Below are positions 8,154 through 15,188 of a stretch of 46,715 nt of DNA, piece after piece. Position numbers and translations under genes: made by a program. Under the pieces are notes generated by a model. That model was not told the origin of the DNA. It saw only the letters and a list, made by a program, of their open reading frames with translations, and made no database searches. The DNA is from Bacteroidetes bacterium UBA1941 (GTDB lineage Bacteria > Bacteroidota > Bacteroidia > Chitinophagales > LD1). The DNA is taken from NCBI GenBank assembly GCA_002336805.1, contig DDEZ01000008.1, positions 140,887-187,601 on the forward strand, in the 5' to 3' direction. Every line of letters begins with the position of its first letter. Position 1 is the stretch's first letter.

Positions 8154-9490
8154 GCCTCCCGCGATTGACGGATCACCAATACATTTTGTGTTTTGTCAGA
8201 TACTCTAAATCGCTCATCTATCCGCTCTCCTACTATCCAGACGATGCGCTGATCGCTCTCCAGTATCCAGACGGACTCCTTCTGATGGATGGCGAGTTTC
8301 TGGTCTTTGAAGTACTTGCTGACCTTTTTCTTCTTCAGCTTCATGCCAAAAGGATAGAAGTAATCTCCCTGCCGCCATGGACGCAGCAGTAGCGGAAATT
8401 TTACCTTGTCCAGATCGAGGAAGGCGTGTGTTTTCTCTTTGCCAATAACAACAGCCGCAGCCTCTACAGCAGCACACTGCAATGAGAAACCATCCAGCTT
8501 CACGAGGTCATTTGCATGCTCTATATAGATCGCTCCCCTATTACCTTTTGCCAGCTCGGTGACGATGAGGAAGCGGCGGTCCTTGACCACACGGGCCTGC
8601 TCTGAGAGAAACTGTTTGCCGCCATCGCTATCCAGCGCACCCAGCATATCATCTACCTGCGCGGCATTGAAACCGAATGATTTCAGATAATTAAAAAGTA
8701 TTGACCTTCTGTCCTTTAGCTGCCTGAGCTTCAGTATTGGTATATAGATATCGCTGCCTCTCTGGAGGAAAAGTTGCTTAGCTACTTTACGGAAACGCGC
8801 CTCGTACAGATCCTCCAGATCAGAAAAAATACGGAGCCTGTCGGCAAAGCCTTGCTCCAGGCCGGGGTTGATCTCCTCTATCAGTGGCACCAGGCTATGG
8901 CGTATCTTATTGCGTGTATATTTTGTAGATGCGTTTGAGGCATCTTCCCGGTATACCAGGCCATGCTCCTTCTGAAAGGCGAGTATCTCTGCGCGGCTCA
9001 CCTCCAGCAGGGGGCGTATCAGGCGGCCATTCTTTGGCAGCATGCCGCGGAGGCCTTTGATACCCGTACCTTTTATGAAATTGTAGAGGACCGTCTCAAT
9101 GTTATCATTCAGATGATGGGCCGTAGCCAGATAGTGGAAGCCATGTGCCTCACGCATCTCGTGCAGCCACCTGTACCGCAGCTCGCGGGCGGCTACCTGC
9201 ACGGATACCTTGCGCTCAGCCATGTACGCAGCGGTATCAAAACGGGTGCTGTAATGCGGTACGCCATACTTTGCAGCTATCTGCTGCGCCAGTGCCTCAT
9301 CTCCATCGCTCTCCGCTCCCCTGAGTTGAAAATTGCAATGGGCGATGCCAAAGCGGACGCCCAGCTGGTGTAGCACCTCTGCCAGCACCACTGAGTCTAC
9401 CCCACCGCTCAGGGCCAGCAGCACCCGCCTGCGGCGAAGGTCTATCTGGTGGTCTGCAGCGAGTATACGGACGGACTGGAGGAGCGACAT
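8150..9490 (-). CDS. tilS: tRNA(Ile)-lysidine synthetase
   Basis: The 446-residue protein contains the N-type ATP pyrophosphatase PP-loop S28-G-G-V-D-S33, the family motif HCNFQLRG (about 51-58), 'ATAHHLNDNIET' and 'REDASNASTKYTRNKIRH'. The C-terminal TilS domain includes 'LLRPWRQGDYFYPFGM.LKKKKVSKYFKD'. It converts cytidine 34 of the tRNA-Ile (CAU) anticodon to lysidine with ATP and lysine, an essential step for AUA decoding. Length is normal for the family. It is the first gene of the minus-strand operon that continues into the TMTC-like genes. Its upstream flank is the hairpin array at 9585-10271. Confidence 0.96.
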   Translation of the reverse strand: MSLLQSVRILAADHQIDLRRRRVLLALSGGVDSVVLAEVLHQLGVRFGIAHCNFQLRGAESDGDEALAQQIAAKYGVPHYSTRFDTAAYMAERKVSVQVAARELRYRWLHEMREAHGFHYLATAHHLNDNIETVLYNFIKGTGIKGLRGMLPKNGRLIRPLLEVSRAEILAFQKEHGLVYREDASNASTKYTRNKIRHSLVPLIEEINPGLEQGFADRLRIFSDLEDLYEARFRKVAKQLFLQRGSDIYIPILKLRQLKDRRSILFNYLKSFGFNAAQVDDMLGALDSDGGKQFLSEQARVVKDRRFLIVTELAKGNRGAIYIEHANDLVKLDGFSLQCAAVEAAAVVIGKEKTHAFLDLDKVKFPLLLRPWRQGDYFYPFGMKLKKKKVSKYFKDQKLAIHQKESVWILESDQRIVWIVGERIDERFRVSDKTQNVLVIRQSREA

Positions 9491-9584
9491 AGTGGCACAA
9501 TTTCACAAAAAATGCTCAAAGCACCAGCCCCTGACATAAAAATCATGCGATCCTGTCACAAAAGCATTTCTCACTGATATACCC

Positions 9585-9671
9585 GGTCCTGCGAGAGCGA
9601 CGTACAGGTTTCCTGTTTCCCAGCCTGTGAAGGTGGGATAACAGGAAACGTGTACGAGCCGAGCGAGGACC
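9585..9671. repeat. Array 1, hairpin a: nested cruciform
   Basis: Outer arms GGTCCT (9585-9590) and AGGACC (9666-9671), middle arms CGTACA (9601-9606) and TGTACG (9651-9656), and inner arms GTTTCCTGTTTCCC (9608-9621) and GGGATAACAGGAAAC (9635-9649) form one nested inverted repeat. The inner 5' arm is GTTTCCT then GTTTCCC, a 7-nt direct repeat. The counterpart at 46147-46231 keeps the outer and middle arms but has different inner arms. Confidence 0.85.
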
Positions 9672-9700
9672 TTATTAAATAAAAAAAGTCCGCTTAATGC

Positions 9701-9794
9701 AGCCCCTCTAAATCTCCCTAAAGGGAGACTTAAAAACCCCAAATGCACTTTCTGTTTTGTATTGAAGCCTCTCTTTAGGGAGGTTTGGAGGGCT
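9701..9794. repeat. Array 1: inverted pair of CCTCC-type palindromic repeats
   Basis: Two units of about 30 nt lie in opposite orientation at 9701-9731 and 9765-9794, each centred on CTCCCTAAAGGGAG-like or CTCTTTAGGGAG-like palindromes with AGCCCCTC and GGAGGGCT ends. Such units resemble repeats commonly scattered in Bacteroidota intergenic DNA (from memory). The equivalent place in array 2 holds a single unit (46258-46287). Confidence 0.7.
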
Positions 9795-9802
9795 AAAGCT
9801 AG

Positions 9803-9936
9803 TTACTGCTTTATAGTAAAATACCTACCCATGTACACCTATGTATATAGGTATAGCAGTTCGTTTTCAATACTATGCAAATATAGCAATTTTAACCAAT
9901 TTAACCTTATCACAACATAAGGAGTTATTCACAAAA
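9803..9936. repeat. Array 1: conserved scaffold core
   Basis: Positions 9803-9893 align with 46302-46390 at roughly 79 of 91 positions by hand count. The core contains the near-palindrome CCTATGTATATAGG and ends in TATGCAAATATAGCAATTTT. Exactly 31 nt later both copies carry TTATTCACAAAA (9925-9936 here), while the intervening bases are poorly conserved. No reading frame is shared between the two copies, so the conservation is not coding. Confidence 0.85.
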
Positions 9937-9958
9937 ATGAAGATGTGCTGTCGTAGCC

Positions 9959-10000
9959 CGTTCCTCGTTCCTGCCTGTATAGAAAACGGAACGCGGAACG
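9959..10000. repeat. Array 1, hairpin b (word CGTTCCT)
   Basis: CGTTCCTCGTTCC (9959-9971) pairs with GGAACGCGGAACG (9988-10000) at 12 of 13 positions. Each arm repeats its word with a 7-nt period. The loop contains TGTATAGAAA. Confidence 0.85.
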
Positions 10001-10024
10001 ACGCACTTGATATCCGGGATACCT

Positions 10025-10070
10025 TTTGTTGCTTGTTGCCGTTTGTATAGAAACAGCAACAGGCAACAAA
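10025..10070. repeat. Array 1, hairpin c (word TTGTTGC)
   Basis: TTTGTTGCTTGTTGC (10025-10039) pairs with GCAACAGGCAACAAA (10056-10070) at 14 of 15 positions, the exception being G-U compatible. TTGTTGC occurs twice in tandem. The loop contains TTGTATAGAAA. Confidence 0.85.
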
Positions 10071-10086
10071 CTTTATTACCCTCACA

Positions 10087-10114
10087 GGTTTCCGTTTGCC
10101 AGGAAACGGAAACC
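10087..10114. repeat. Array 1, hairpin d (word GTTTCC)
   Basis: GGTTTCCGTTT (10087-10097) and AAACGGAAACC (10104-10114) pair perfectly over 11 bp with loop GCCAGG. The word period here is 6 rather than 7. Confidence 0.8.
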
Positions 10115-10168
10115 GGAAACAAGCCCCCTTTGTCTGGAAAGAGAACCGGAAATCAGATGCAGAGGTTG

Positions 10169-10203
10169 GTTGTTGTTGGGATTTGTATAGAAACAACAAC
10201 AAC
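10169..10203. repeat. Array 1, hairpin e (GTT repeats)
   Basis: GTTGTTGTTG (10169-10178) pairs perfectly with CAACAACAAC (10194-10203). The loop again contains TTGTATAGAAA, as in hairpins b and c, although the stems are unrelated. Confidence 0.8.
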
Positions 10204-10227
10204 TCCGGATAAAGATCTTGCGGGACA

Positions 10228-10271
10228 GTGTTTCCTGTTTCCGGTTACCAGGAAACGGAAACAGGAAACAC
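10228..10271. repeat. Array 1, hairpin f (word TGTTTCC)
   Basis: GTGTTTCCTGTTTCCG (10228-10243) pairs perfectly over 16 bp with CGGAAACAGGAAACAC (10256-10271). TGTTTCC is repeated in tandem with a 7-nt period. The loop contains ACCAGG. From 10272 to the ATPase start at 10465 I see nothing further except AT-rich leader. Confidence 0.85.
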
Positions 10272-10464
10272 CTGATCCGTCAGCTTTGGACAGGCGCAAA
10301 ATGACTGTTGTTAATATTTACCGGATAAAAAGTCCTTTTTCCGTGTCATTTTAGTGTCAGGGCTATTAATATTTCGAAAAAAGTGGCGGCTGGCAAGCAT
10401 TTAGCTGGACAAAACGCAACGATTGTTATATCGCCTCACTCTTTATAGCAAACGAGGACTAGGG

Positions 10465-13038
10465 ATGAAGAACTATAAATTTAAGACGCTGAAGATTTTT
10501 GCCTCGGATGAATGGCTCGCAAACCGCACCCGTGAGTACCGCACCGTCTATGACAAAAGCGAGCTGAGCTACGTCTCTGCCGAGCTGGCTTTCTACAATA
10601 AGCAGTTTGACGAAATGGACTGGGAGGCGCATGTACGCATCAAGGCCTACGCCCACACGGGCACCGAGAAGCGCGAGATATGCAACCAGGAGGAGCGCCG
10701 CAAGATACGCCTGGATGAGAACGTGGTCTACGTCAATAAAGGCTGGGGCACGGCCACTCCGGGTACCTTCTGGGCAGAGGGTGAGTACAGCTGGGAGGCA
10801 TATATAGATGAGGAGCTGGTGGGCAGCCGCCACTTCTTTGTGGAAAATGCCGGCGCTGTGACGCTGCAGAATAACCCATATTTTGATATCAGGTCTATCC
10901 GCTTTTTCACCGGTGACTACAATGCGGTCAACAATGACCACAAGGTATACCTGCGCACCATAGACCGCGAGCATACACAGTACCTGTACATAGAGTTTCT
11001 CGCTCAGAATAAACTGCTGAAGCCGTGGAACTGCGAGATCGTATTCAACTGGTACAATGCCGCCGGGCTCCTCAAAGCCCGCATAGAGCGTTTCCGCAAG
11101 GTAAAGGGCGAGGAGAATGAGGTCATCACCTTTAATGAAGGCTGGGGAAACGATACCCCCGGCACGTGGAAAGATAGCAACTATCGCCTCGAAATCACCT
11201 TTATGGACTGTGTGGTGGCTATCCTGCACCTGACCACCGGCGAGGATGACGTAGAGGGCGATGTGAGCATAGAGCATGTGCCGCATGCGCATATAGCTAT
11301 AGCCACGCCTGATGAGCCGGAGGAGACGCTGGATATGCAGCTGCTGCGTCTGGGTGAGCTGGTAGGCCTGGAGGAGCTGAAGAAGGAGATCACCAATCAC
11401 ATCTCCTACCTCAACTTCCTCAAGATCCGCAAGGAGCGCGGATTCAACGACTCTGAGAGTATCAACCTGCATTCTGTATTTGTGGGCAACCCCGGTACGG
11501 GCAAAACCACTGTCGTGAAGCGCCTCGGCCAGATATACAAGTCTATGGGCCTGCTCAGCAAGGGTCATGTGAAAGAAGTGGACCGCAGCCACCTGATCGG
11601 TGAATACATAGGCCAGACCGCGCCTAAGGTGAAGAAGGTACTGGAGGAGGCCAAAGGCGGAATACTCTTTATAGACGAAGCATATGCGCTATCGCGCGAA
11701 GGCGAGGATGCGAAGGACTTTGGCAAGGAGGCGATAGAGGTACTGATCAAAGAGATGAGCGATGGCGGTGGCGATATAGCTGTGATGTTTGCCGGTTACC
11801 CTAAGGAGATGGAGACCTTCCTGAAATCTAATCCGGGCCTCAAGTCGCGCGTTGCAAATTATTTCCACTTTGAGGATTTCACGCCTGATGAGCTGCACGC
11901 GATAGCTATCAAGGCTGCACTGGATCGCAACGTGATACTGACCGATGACGCGAGCGACTATCTGGGCGAGCAGCTCATGGAGGGCTTTAGAAACCGTGAC
12001 CGCACCTTTGGCAATGCGCGCTACGCGATCAGCCTCATAGAGGAGGCCAAGATGAACCTCGGCCTGCGTATGATGAAGCAACCCGACCTGAAGGATGCGA
12101 GTAAGGCTGAGCTATCTACTATCGAGAAAGAAGACATCGAGCTGGTATTCAAACAGCGCGATAAGAAGAAGTACCACATCACGATCAATGAGCGCCTTCT
12201 GCAGAGTGCTATGGACGAGTTGAATGAACTCGTGGGCATAGACAATATCAAGAACGAGATCAATGAGCTGGTGAAGCTGATACGCTTCTACAATGATATA
12301 GGCAAGGACGTGCTGAATAAATTCTCACTGCACACCGTCTTCCTGGGCAATCCGGGCACGGGCAAGACCACTGTGGCGCGTATCATGGGCAAGATATTTA
12401 AGGCGCTGGGCCTGCTGGAGCGTGGCCACATGATAGAGCTGGACAAGCAGGGCCTCGTAGCCGGCTATGTAGGCCAGACAGCCATCAAGACCGACGAGAA
12501 GATACGCGAGGCCAAGGGTGGTGTACTCTTCATAGACGAAGCCTACTCGCTGAGCGAGGGCAATGACTTTGGCCGTGAGGCTATAGAGACGCTGCTGAAG
12601 CGGATGGAGGATATGCGTGGTGACTTTGCGGTGATCGTGGCGGGCTATACCGAGCCGATGAATCGCTTCCTGGAAAGTAATCCGGGCCTCAAGTCGCGCT
12701 TTGACCGTATCTATACTTTCAGCGACTATACACACGAGGAGCTTTTCAAAATAGCGATCAATCTCTTCCGCTCTGAGAAGGTGCGCCTCACAGATGCAGC
12801 CTATGACTATCTGCAGAAGTATGTGAAGCACCTGTACGAGACACGTGACAAGTACTTTGGCAATGCACGCGAGATACGTAAGATGGTGCAGGATATCATC
12901 CAGAATCAAAACCTGCGCCTGGCCAGTATGGAGAAGGCTGAGCGAACACCGGAGATGCTGGAGAGCATCACTCTGGAAGACCTCTCCGACCTCAAAATGG
13001 AGGATGGCAAGAAAAAGGGTCTGGGTTTCAAATATTGA
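10465..13038 (+). CDS. Tandem CbbX/SpoVK-type AAA+ ATPase with duplicated N-terminal domain
   Basis: The 857-residue protein has two AAA+ modules. The first has Walker A G341-N-P-G-T-G-K-T348 and Walker B GGILFIDEAYAL; the second has Walker A G628-N-P-G-T-G-K-T635 and Walker B GGVLFIDEAYSL. Both resemble the CbbX/CfxQ/SpoVK subgroup, which remodels proteins through a hexameric pore. Residues 1-280 form two similar units of about 130 residues, each containing a 'GWG..TPGTW....Y' motif, probably beta-sandwich substrate or adaptor domains that I cannot name. The ATG at 10465 follows a purine-rich stretch; the upstream in-frame extension to 10423 looks non-native. It stands alone, downstream of the hairpin array and divergent from tilS. 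The substrate is unknown. Confidence 0.88.
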   Translation: MKNYKFKTLKIFASDEWLANRTREYRTVYDKSELSYVSAELAFYNKQFDEMDWEAHVRIKAYAHTGTEKREICNQEERRKIRLDENVVYVNKGWGTATPGTFWAEGEYSWEAYIDEELVGSRHFFVENAGAVTLQNNPYFDIRSIRFFTGDYNAVNNDHKVYLRTIDREHTQYLYIEFLAQNKLLKPWNCEIVFNWYNAAGLLKARIERFRKVKGEENEVITFNEGWGNDTPGTWKDSNYRLEITFMDCVVAILHLTTGEDDVEGDVSIEHVPHAHIAIATPDEPEETLDMQLLRLGELVGLEELKKEITNHISYLNFLKIRKERGFNDSESINLHSVFVGNPGTGKTTVVKRLGQIYKSMGLLSKGHVKEVDRSHLIGEYIGQTAPKVKKVLEEAKGGILFIDEAYALSREGEDAKDFGKEAIEVLIKEMSDGGGDIAVMFAGYPKEMETFLKSNPGLKSRVANYFHFEDFTPDELHAIAIKAALDRNVILTDDASDYLGEQLMEGFRNRDRTFGNARYAISLIEEAKMNLGLRMMKQPDLKDASKAELSTIEKEDIELVFKQRDKKKYHITINERLLQSAMDELNELVGIDNIKNEINELVKLIRFYNDIGKDVLNKFSLHTVFLGNPGTGKTTVARIMGKIFKALGLLERGHMIELDKQGLVAGYVGQTAIKTDEKIREAKGGVLFIDEAYSLSEGNDFGREAIETLLKRMEDMRGDFAVIVAGYTEPMNRFLESNPGLKSRFDRIYTFSDYTHEELFKIAINLFRSEKVRLTDAAYDYLQKYVKHLYETRDKYFGNAREIRKMVQDIIQNQNLRLASMEKAERTPEMLESITLEDLSDLKMEDGKKKGLGFKY

Positions 13039-13123
13039 CACCTCTCCGACGCGTATTTCTCACAATACATTTATAGTAGACTTACTACAAACCACTCTAT
13101 AGCAGTACCGTAAAACTAGTAGT

Positions 13124-13150
13124 GGCCAAAGCCCTCCCCTGGCTTTTGCC
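13124..13150. other. Hairpin between the ATPase and the T9SS cargo gene
   Basis: GGCCAAAGCC (13124-13133) and GGCTTTTGCC (13141-13150) pair at 9 of 10 positions. There is no T run after it, so a terminator role for the ATPase transcript is only possible. Nothing else is recognisable between 13039 and 13258. Confidence 0.4.
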
Positions 13151-13258
13151 GCACCTATTTTCCGGTTCTGACGAGTACCCCCATTATTCTTCATGACCTG
13201 AGTTTTTTATTCTGCGCCTGCCTGTGCGGGTGTTTTGCGAGCATTAAAACCTCAGACC

Positions 13259-14365
13259 ATGTACCTGCTGCTACACTATCTGCGCGCCTCCTGCCTGCTG
13301 GCCATGCTACTCTGCGGCTGTCATGCCGGTGCGTCTACTACAAATTATTTTTACGCCAGGACCGAGTCACACACGACCAGTGGCCTCTGCATAGGCTGCT
13401 CTATTCTGACGCCTTCTAATGCGGTGGATACGGGCGTCAAGACCACCTTCAGCACCATGAAGCTCACCGTGAGTGTCCTGGGCGCGTACGTGACACAGCG
13501 GCTCACCTTTACTACCACTGCTACAGCCAATCAGGATGTGTACATACTGCTGGAGAGCACTACCGGCAGCCTGCTCAGTGTGACCGGGCTGGGAGGGCTG
13601 GATATCACGTCCTATAAAGCTGGTGTATCAAACCTGGACACTAAAGCATCCACGTCCTTTGCCATAAGCCTGCTATCCGGGTCTGCTACCAAGTACGTGA
13701 TCAAGGTCCACCAGACGAAACCATTTGATGCTATAGAGCTGAAGCTGAAGGCCGGCATAGTCAGCGCCCTGACCAACCTGCGCGTCTACTCTGCCTGGTA
13801 TACCACTGTGACACTGCCGGTGGAGCTGGCTACATTTGACGGCTACAGTGCCGGTGGCATCAATACGCTGAAGTGGTCTACAGCCTCTGAGATCAACAAT
13901 GCCGGCTTTGACCTGGAGCGCAGCATAGATGGGGTAGATTTCACCGCCATAGCCACCATACCGGGAGCAGGCAATAGTAATGTGAGAACGGACTACAGCT
14001 ATCATGATATAGATGCACCTGCCCTCTCCTACTACAGGCTACTGCAGCGTGACTATGATGGTCAGGTAGACTACTCTCCTGTCATATCTGTGCATGCAGC
14101 ATCAGCCTATATGGGGCCTGTCACCATCGTATCCAATCCCTTTGAAGATCGTATATCAGTCCGGTACATAGCTGCTGAAGCAGAGACTGGCGAGCTGGCA
14201 CTATATGACCTGAATGGGACAGTGGTGGCTACCACCTCACTAGCCGCTGTGGCAGGTCAGAATGAGCTCTCTCTGACGCATCTGGAGCAGCTCCCTGCCG
14301 GGCAATACATCCTGGCTCTCACTACAGCCACCATCTCCAGGCGTCTGCCTGTGATCAAGCTGTGA
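13259..14365 (+). CDS. Secreted protein with T9SS type A C-terminal sorting domain
   Basis: The ATG at 13259 gives 368 residues beginning with a hydrophobic signal ('LLHYLRASCLLAMLLCGCHAGA'); LLCGC could serve as a lipobox. The middle contains 'LPVELATFDGYSAGGINTLKWSTASEINNAGFDLERSIDG', a module frequent in Bacteroidota secreted proteins and shared with the convergent gene at 14393-15175. The last 80 residues ('SNPFEDRISVRY...LALYDLNGTVV...LPAGQYILAL...') form a type A sorting domain, the signal for export through the type IX system and surface attachment. No enzymatic domain is recognisable. The in-frame TTG at 13235 is an unlikely start. Confidence 0.8.
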   Translation: MYLLLHYLRASCLLAMLLCGCHAGASTTNYFYARTESHTTSGLCIGCSILTPSNAVDTGVKTTFSTMKLTVSVLGAYVTQRLTFTTTATANQDVYILLESTTGSLLSVTGLGGLDITSYKAGVSNLDTKASTSFAISLLSGSATKYVIKVHQTKPFDAIELKLKAGIVSALTNLRVYSAWYTTVTLPVELATFDGYSAGGINTLKWSTASEINNAGFDLERSIDGVDFTAIATIPGAGNSNVRTDYSYHDIDAPALSYYRLLQRDYDGQVDYSPVISVHAASAYMGPVTIVSNPFEDRISVRYIAAEAETGELALYDLNGTVVATTSLAAVAGQNELSLTHLEQLPAGQYILALTTATISRRLPVIKL

Positions 14366-14392
14366 GATACCCTGATACTAGCGTAGGAAAAT

Positions 14393-15175
14393 TTACTGCT
14401 TCACCACGTGTATGGTGCGGGTACTGCTACCGGTGGTCACCTTGAGAAAGTACTGGCCGGCGGCAAAGCTGCTCATGTCTATCTTTTGTACAGTAGTGCC
14501 CTCGTAGATATCTACATCACTGTGATACATGATGGCACCTACCACATTAGTGATCGTGATAGCACCGGATGCATTTTGAGCGTTGCGTACCAGTACATTT
14601 ACGGCATCGGTCACAGGCACCGGGTAGACGCTCACTGTGGTAGTGATAGCTTCACCATTATAAATGGATATGACATCACTGTACGTGAAATTGCCATCAA
14701 AATCTATCTGACGGAGACGATAGTAGTTGTCTCCCAGCAGTGGCTTATCATCATTGAGCTCGTAGTCAGTCAGGGTATTAGTATTGCCATGCCCTGCTAC
14801 ATAGGCTATCTTCTGAAAGTCGCCTGCTGTGCTCATACGCTCTACGTCAAATCCGGCATTGTTGATCTCGGAGGCTGTCTGCCATACCAGGTGGTTGACA
14901 CCATCTTTATTATAGCCATCAAAATTGATCAGCTGCACCGGCAGCGATACAGCTTTGAACTTGACATAATCGCCCTGCTGAAAGCCCTGGGTGAGATAGT
15001 GGCCACCCGCATTGTATACGTCTACTATGGCCAGCTCACCTATGGTACTGGTCAGTGTCCCTTTGTCTGTCACAAAGGTGCTGCCGCCTGCGGCGAAAAC
15101 ATGATAATCTGATATCTGTGCGTAGCTAATGCCACTGAGTGCAGCTGTAGCTAATAAGAGGATAAATTGTTTCAT
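14393..15175 (-). CDS. Secreted protein with T9SS type A C-terminal sorting domain
   Basis: Starting at the ATG 15173-15175, the 260-residue protein has a clean signal peptide (MKQFILLLATAALSGISYAQ). It then has 'LPVQLINFDGYNKDGVNHLVWQTASEINNAGFDVERM', homologous to the neighbouring gene 13259-14365, and a C-terminal sorting domain ('VYPVPVTDAVNVLV...GAITITNVVG...FAAGQYFLKVTTGSSTRTIHVVKQ'). It is predicted to be exported through Sec and then T9SS. It begins 13 bases after the stop of the histidine kinase gene and is probably the last gene of that operon. The longer frame up to 15274 lies inside the kinase gene and is not the start. Confidence 0.82.
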   Translation of the reverse strand: MKQFILLLATAALSGISYAQISDYHVFAAGGSTFVTDKGTLTSTIGELAIVDVYNAGGHYLTQGFQQGDYVKFKAVSLPVQLINFDGYNKDGVNHLVWQTASEINNAGFDVERMSTAGDFQKIAYVAGHGNTNTLTDYELNDDKPLLGDNYYRLRQIDFDGNFTYSDVISIYNGEAITTTVSVYPVPVTDAVNVLVRNAQNASGAITITNVVGAIMYHSDVDIYEGTTVQKIDMSSFAAGQYFLKVTTGSSTRTIHVVKQ

Positions 15176-15188
15176 AACAGATAGGGTT

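Noticed and set aside
9925..9936. Replication origin indicated by a DnaA-box-like sequence
   Set aside because: Only one box per array, no cluster, no dnaA/dnaN gene and no AT-rich unwinding region arranged as in an origin.
9959..10271. CRISPR array or integron attC array in the hairpin region
   Set aside because: There is no constant direct repeat with spacers, no cas gene, no integrase and no RYYYAAC/GTTRRRY attC cores. Stem sequences differ from hairpin to hairpin.
9585..10271. Retron or diversity-generating retroelement as the source of the variable hairpins
   Set aside because: No reverse transcriptase gene is present in the window; a trans-acting enzyme elsewhere cannot be excluded.
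9841..10354. Open frames across array 1 (plus and minus strand)
   Set aside because: They consist of translated inverted repeats and AT-rich leader, have no counterpart in array 2 and no family resemblance.
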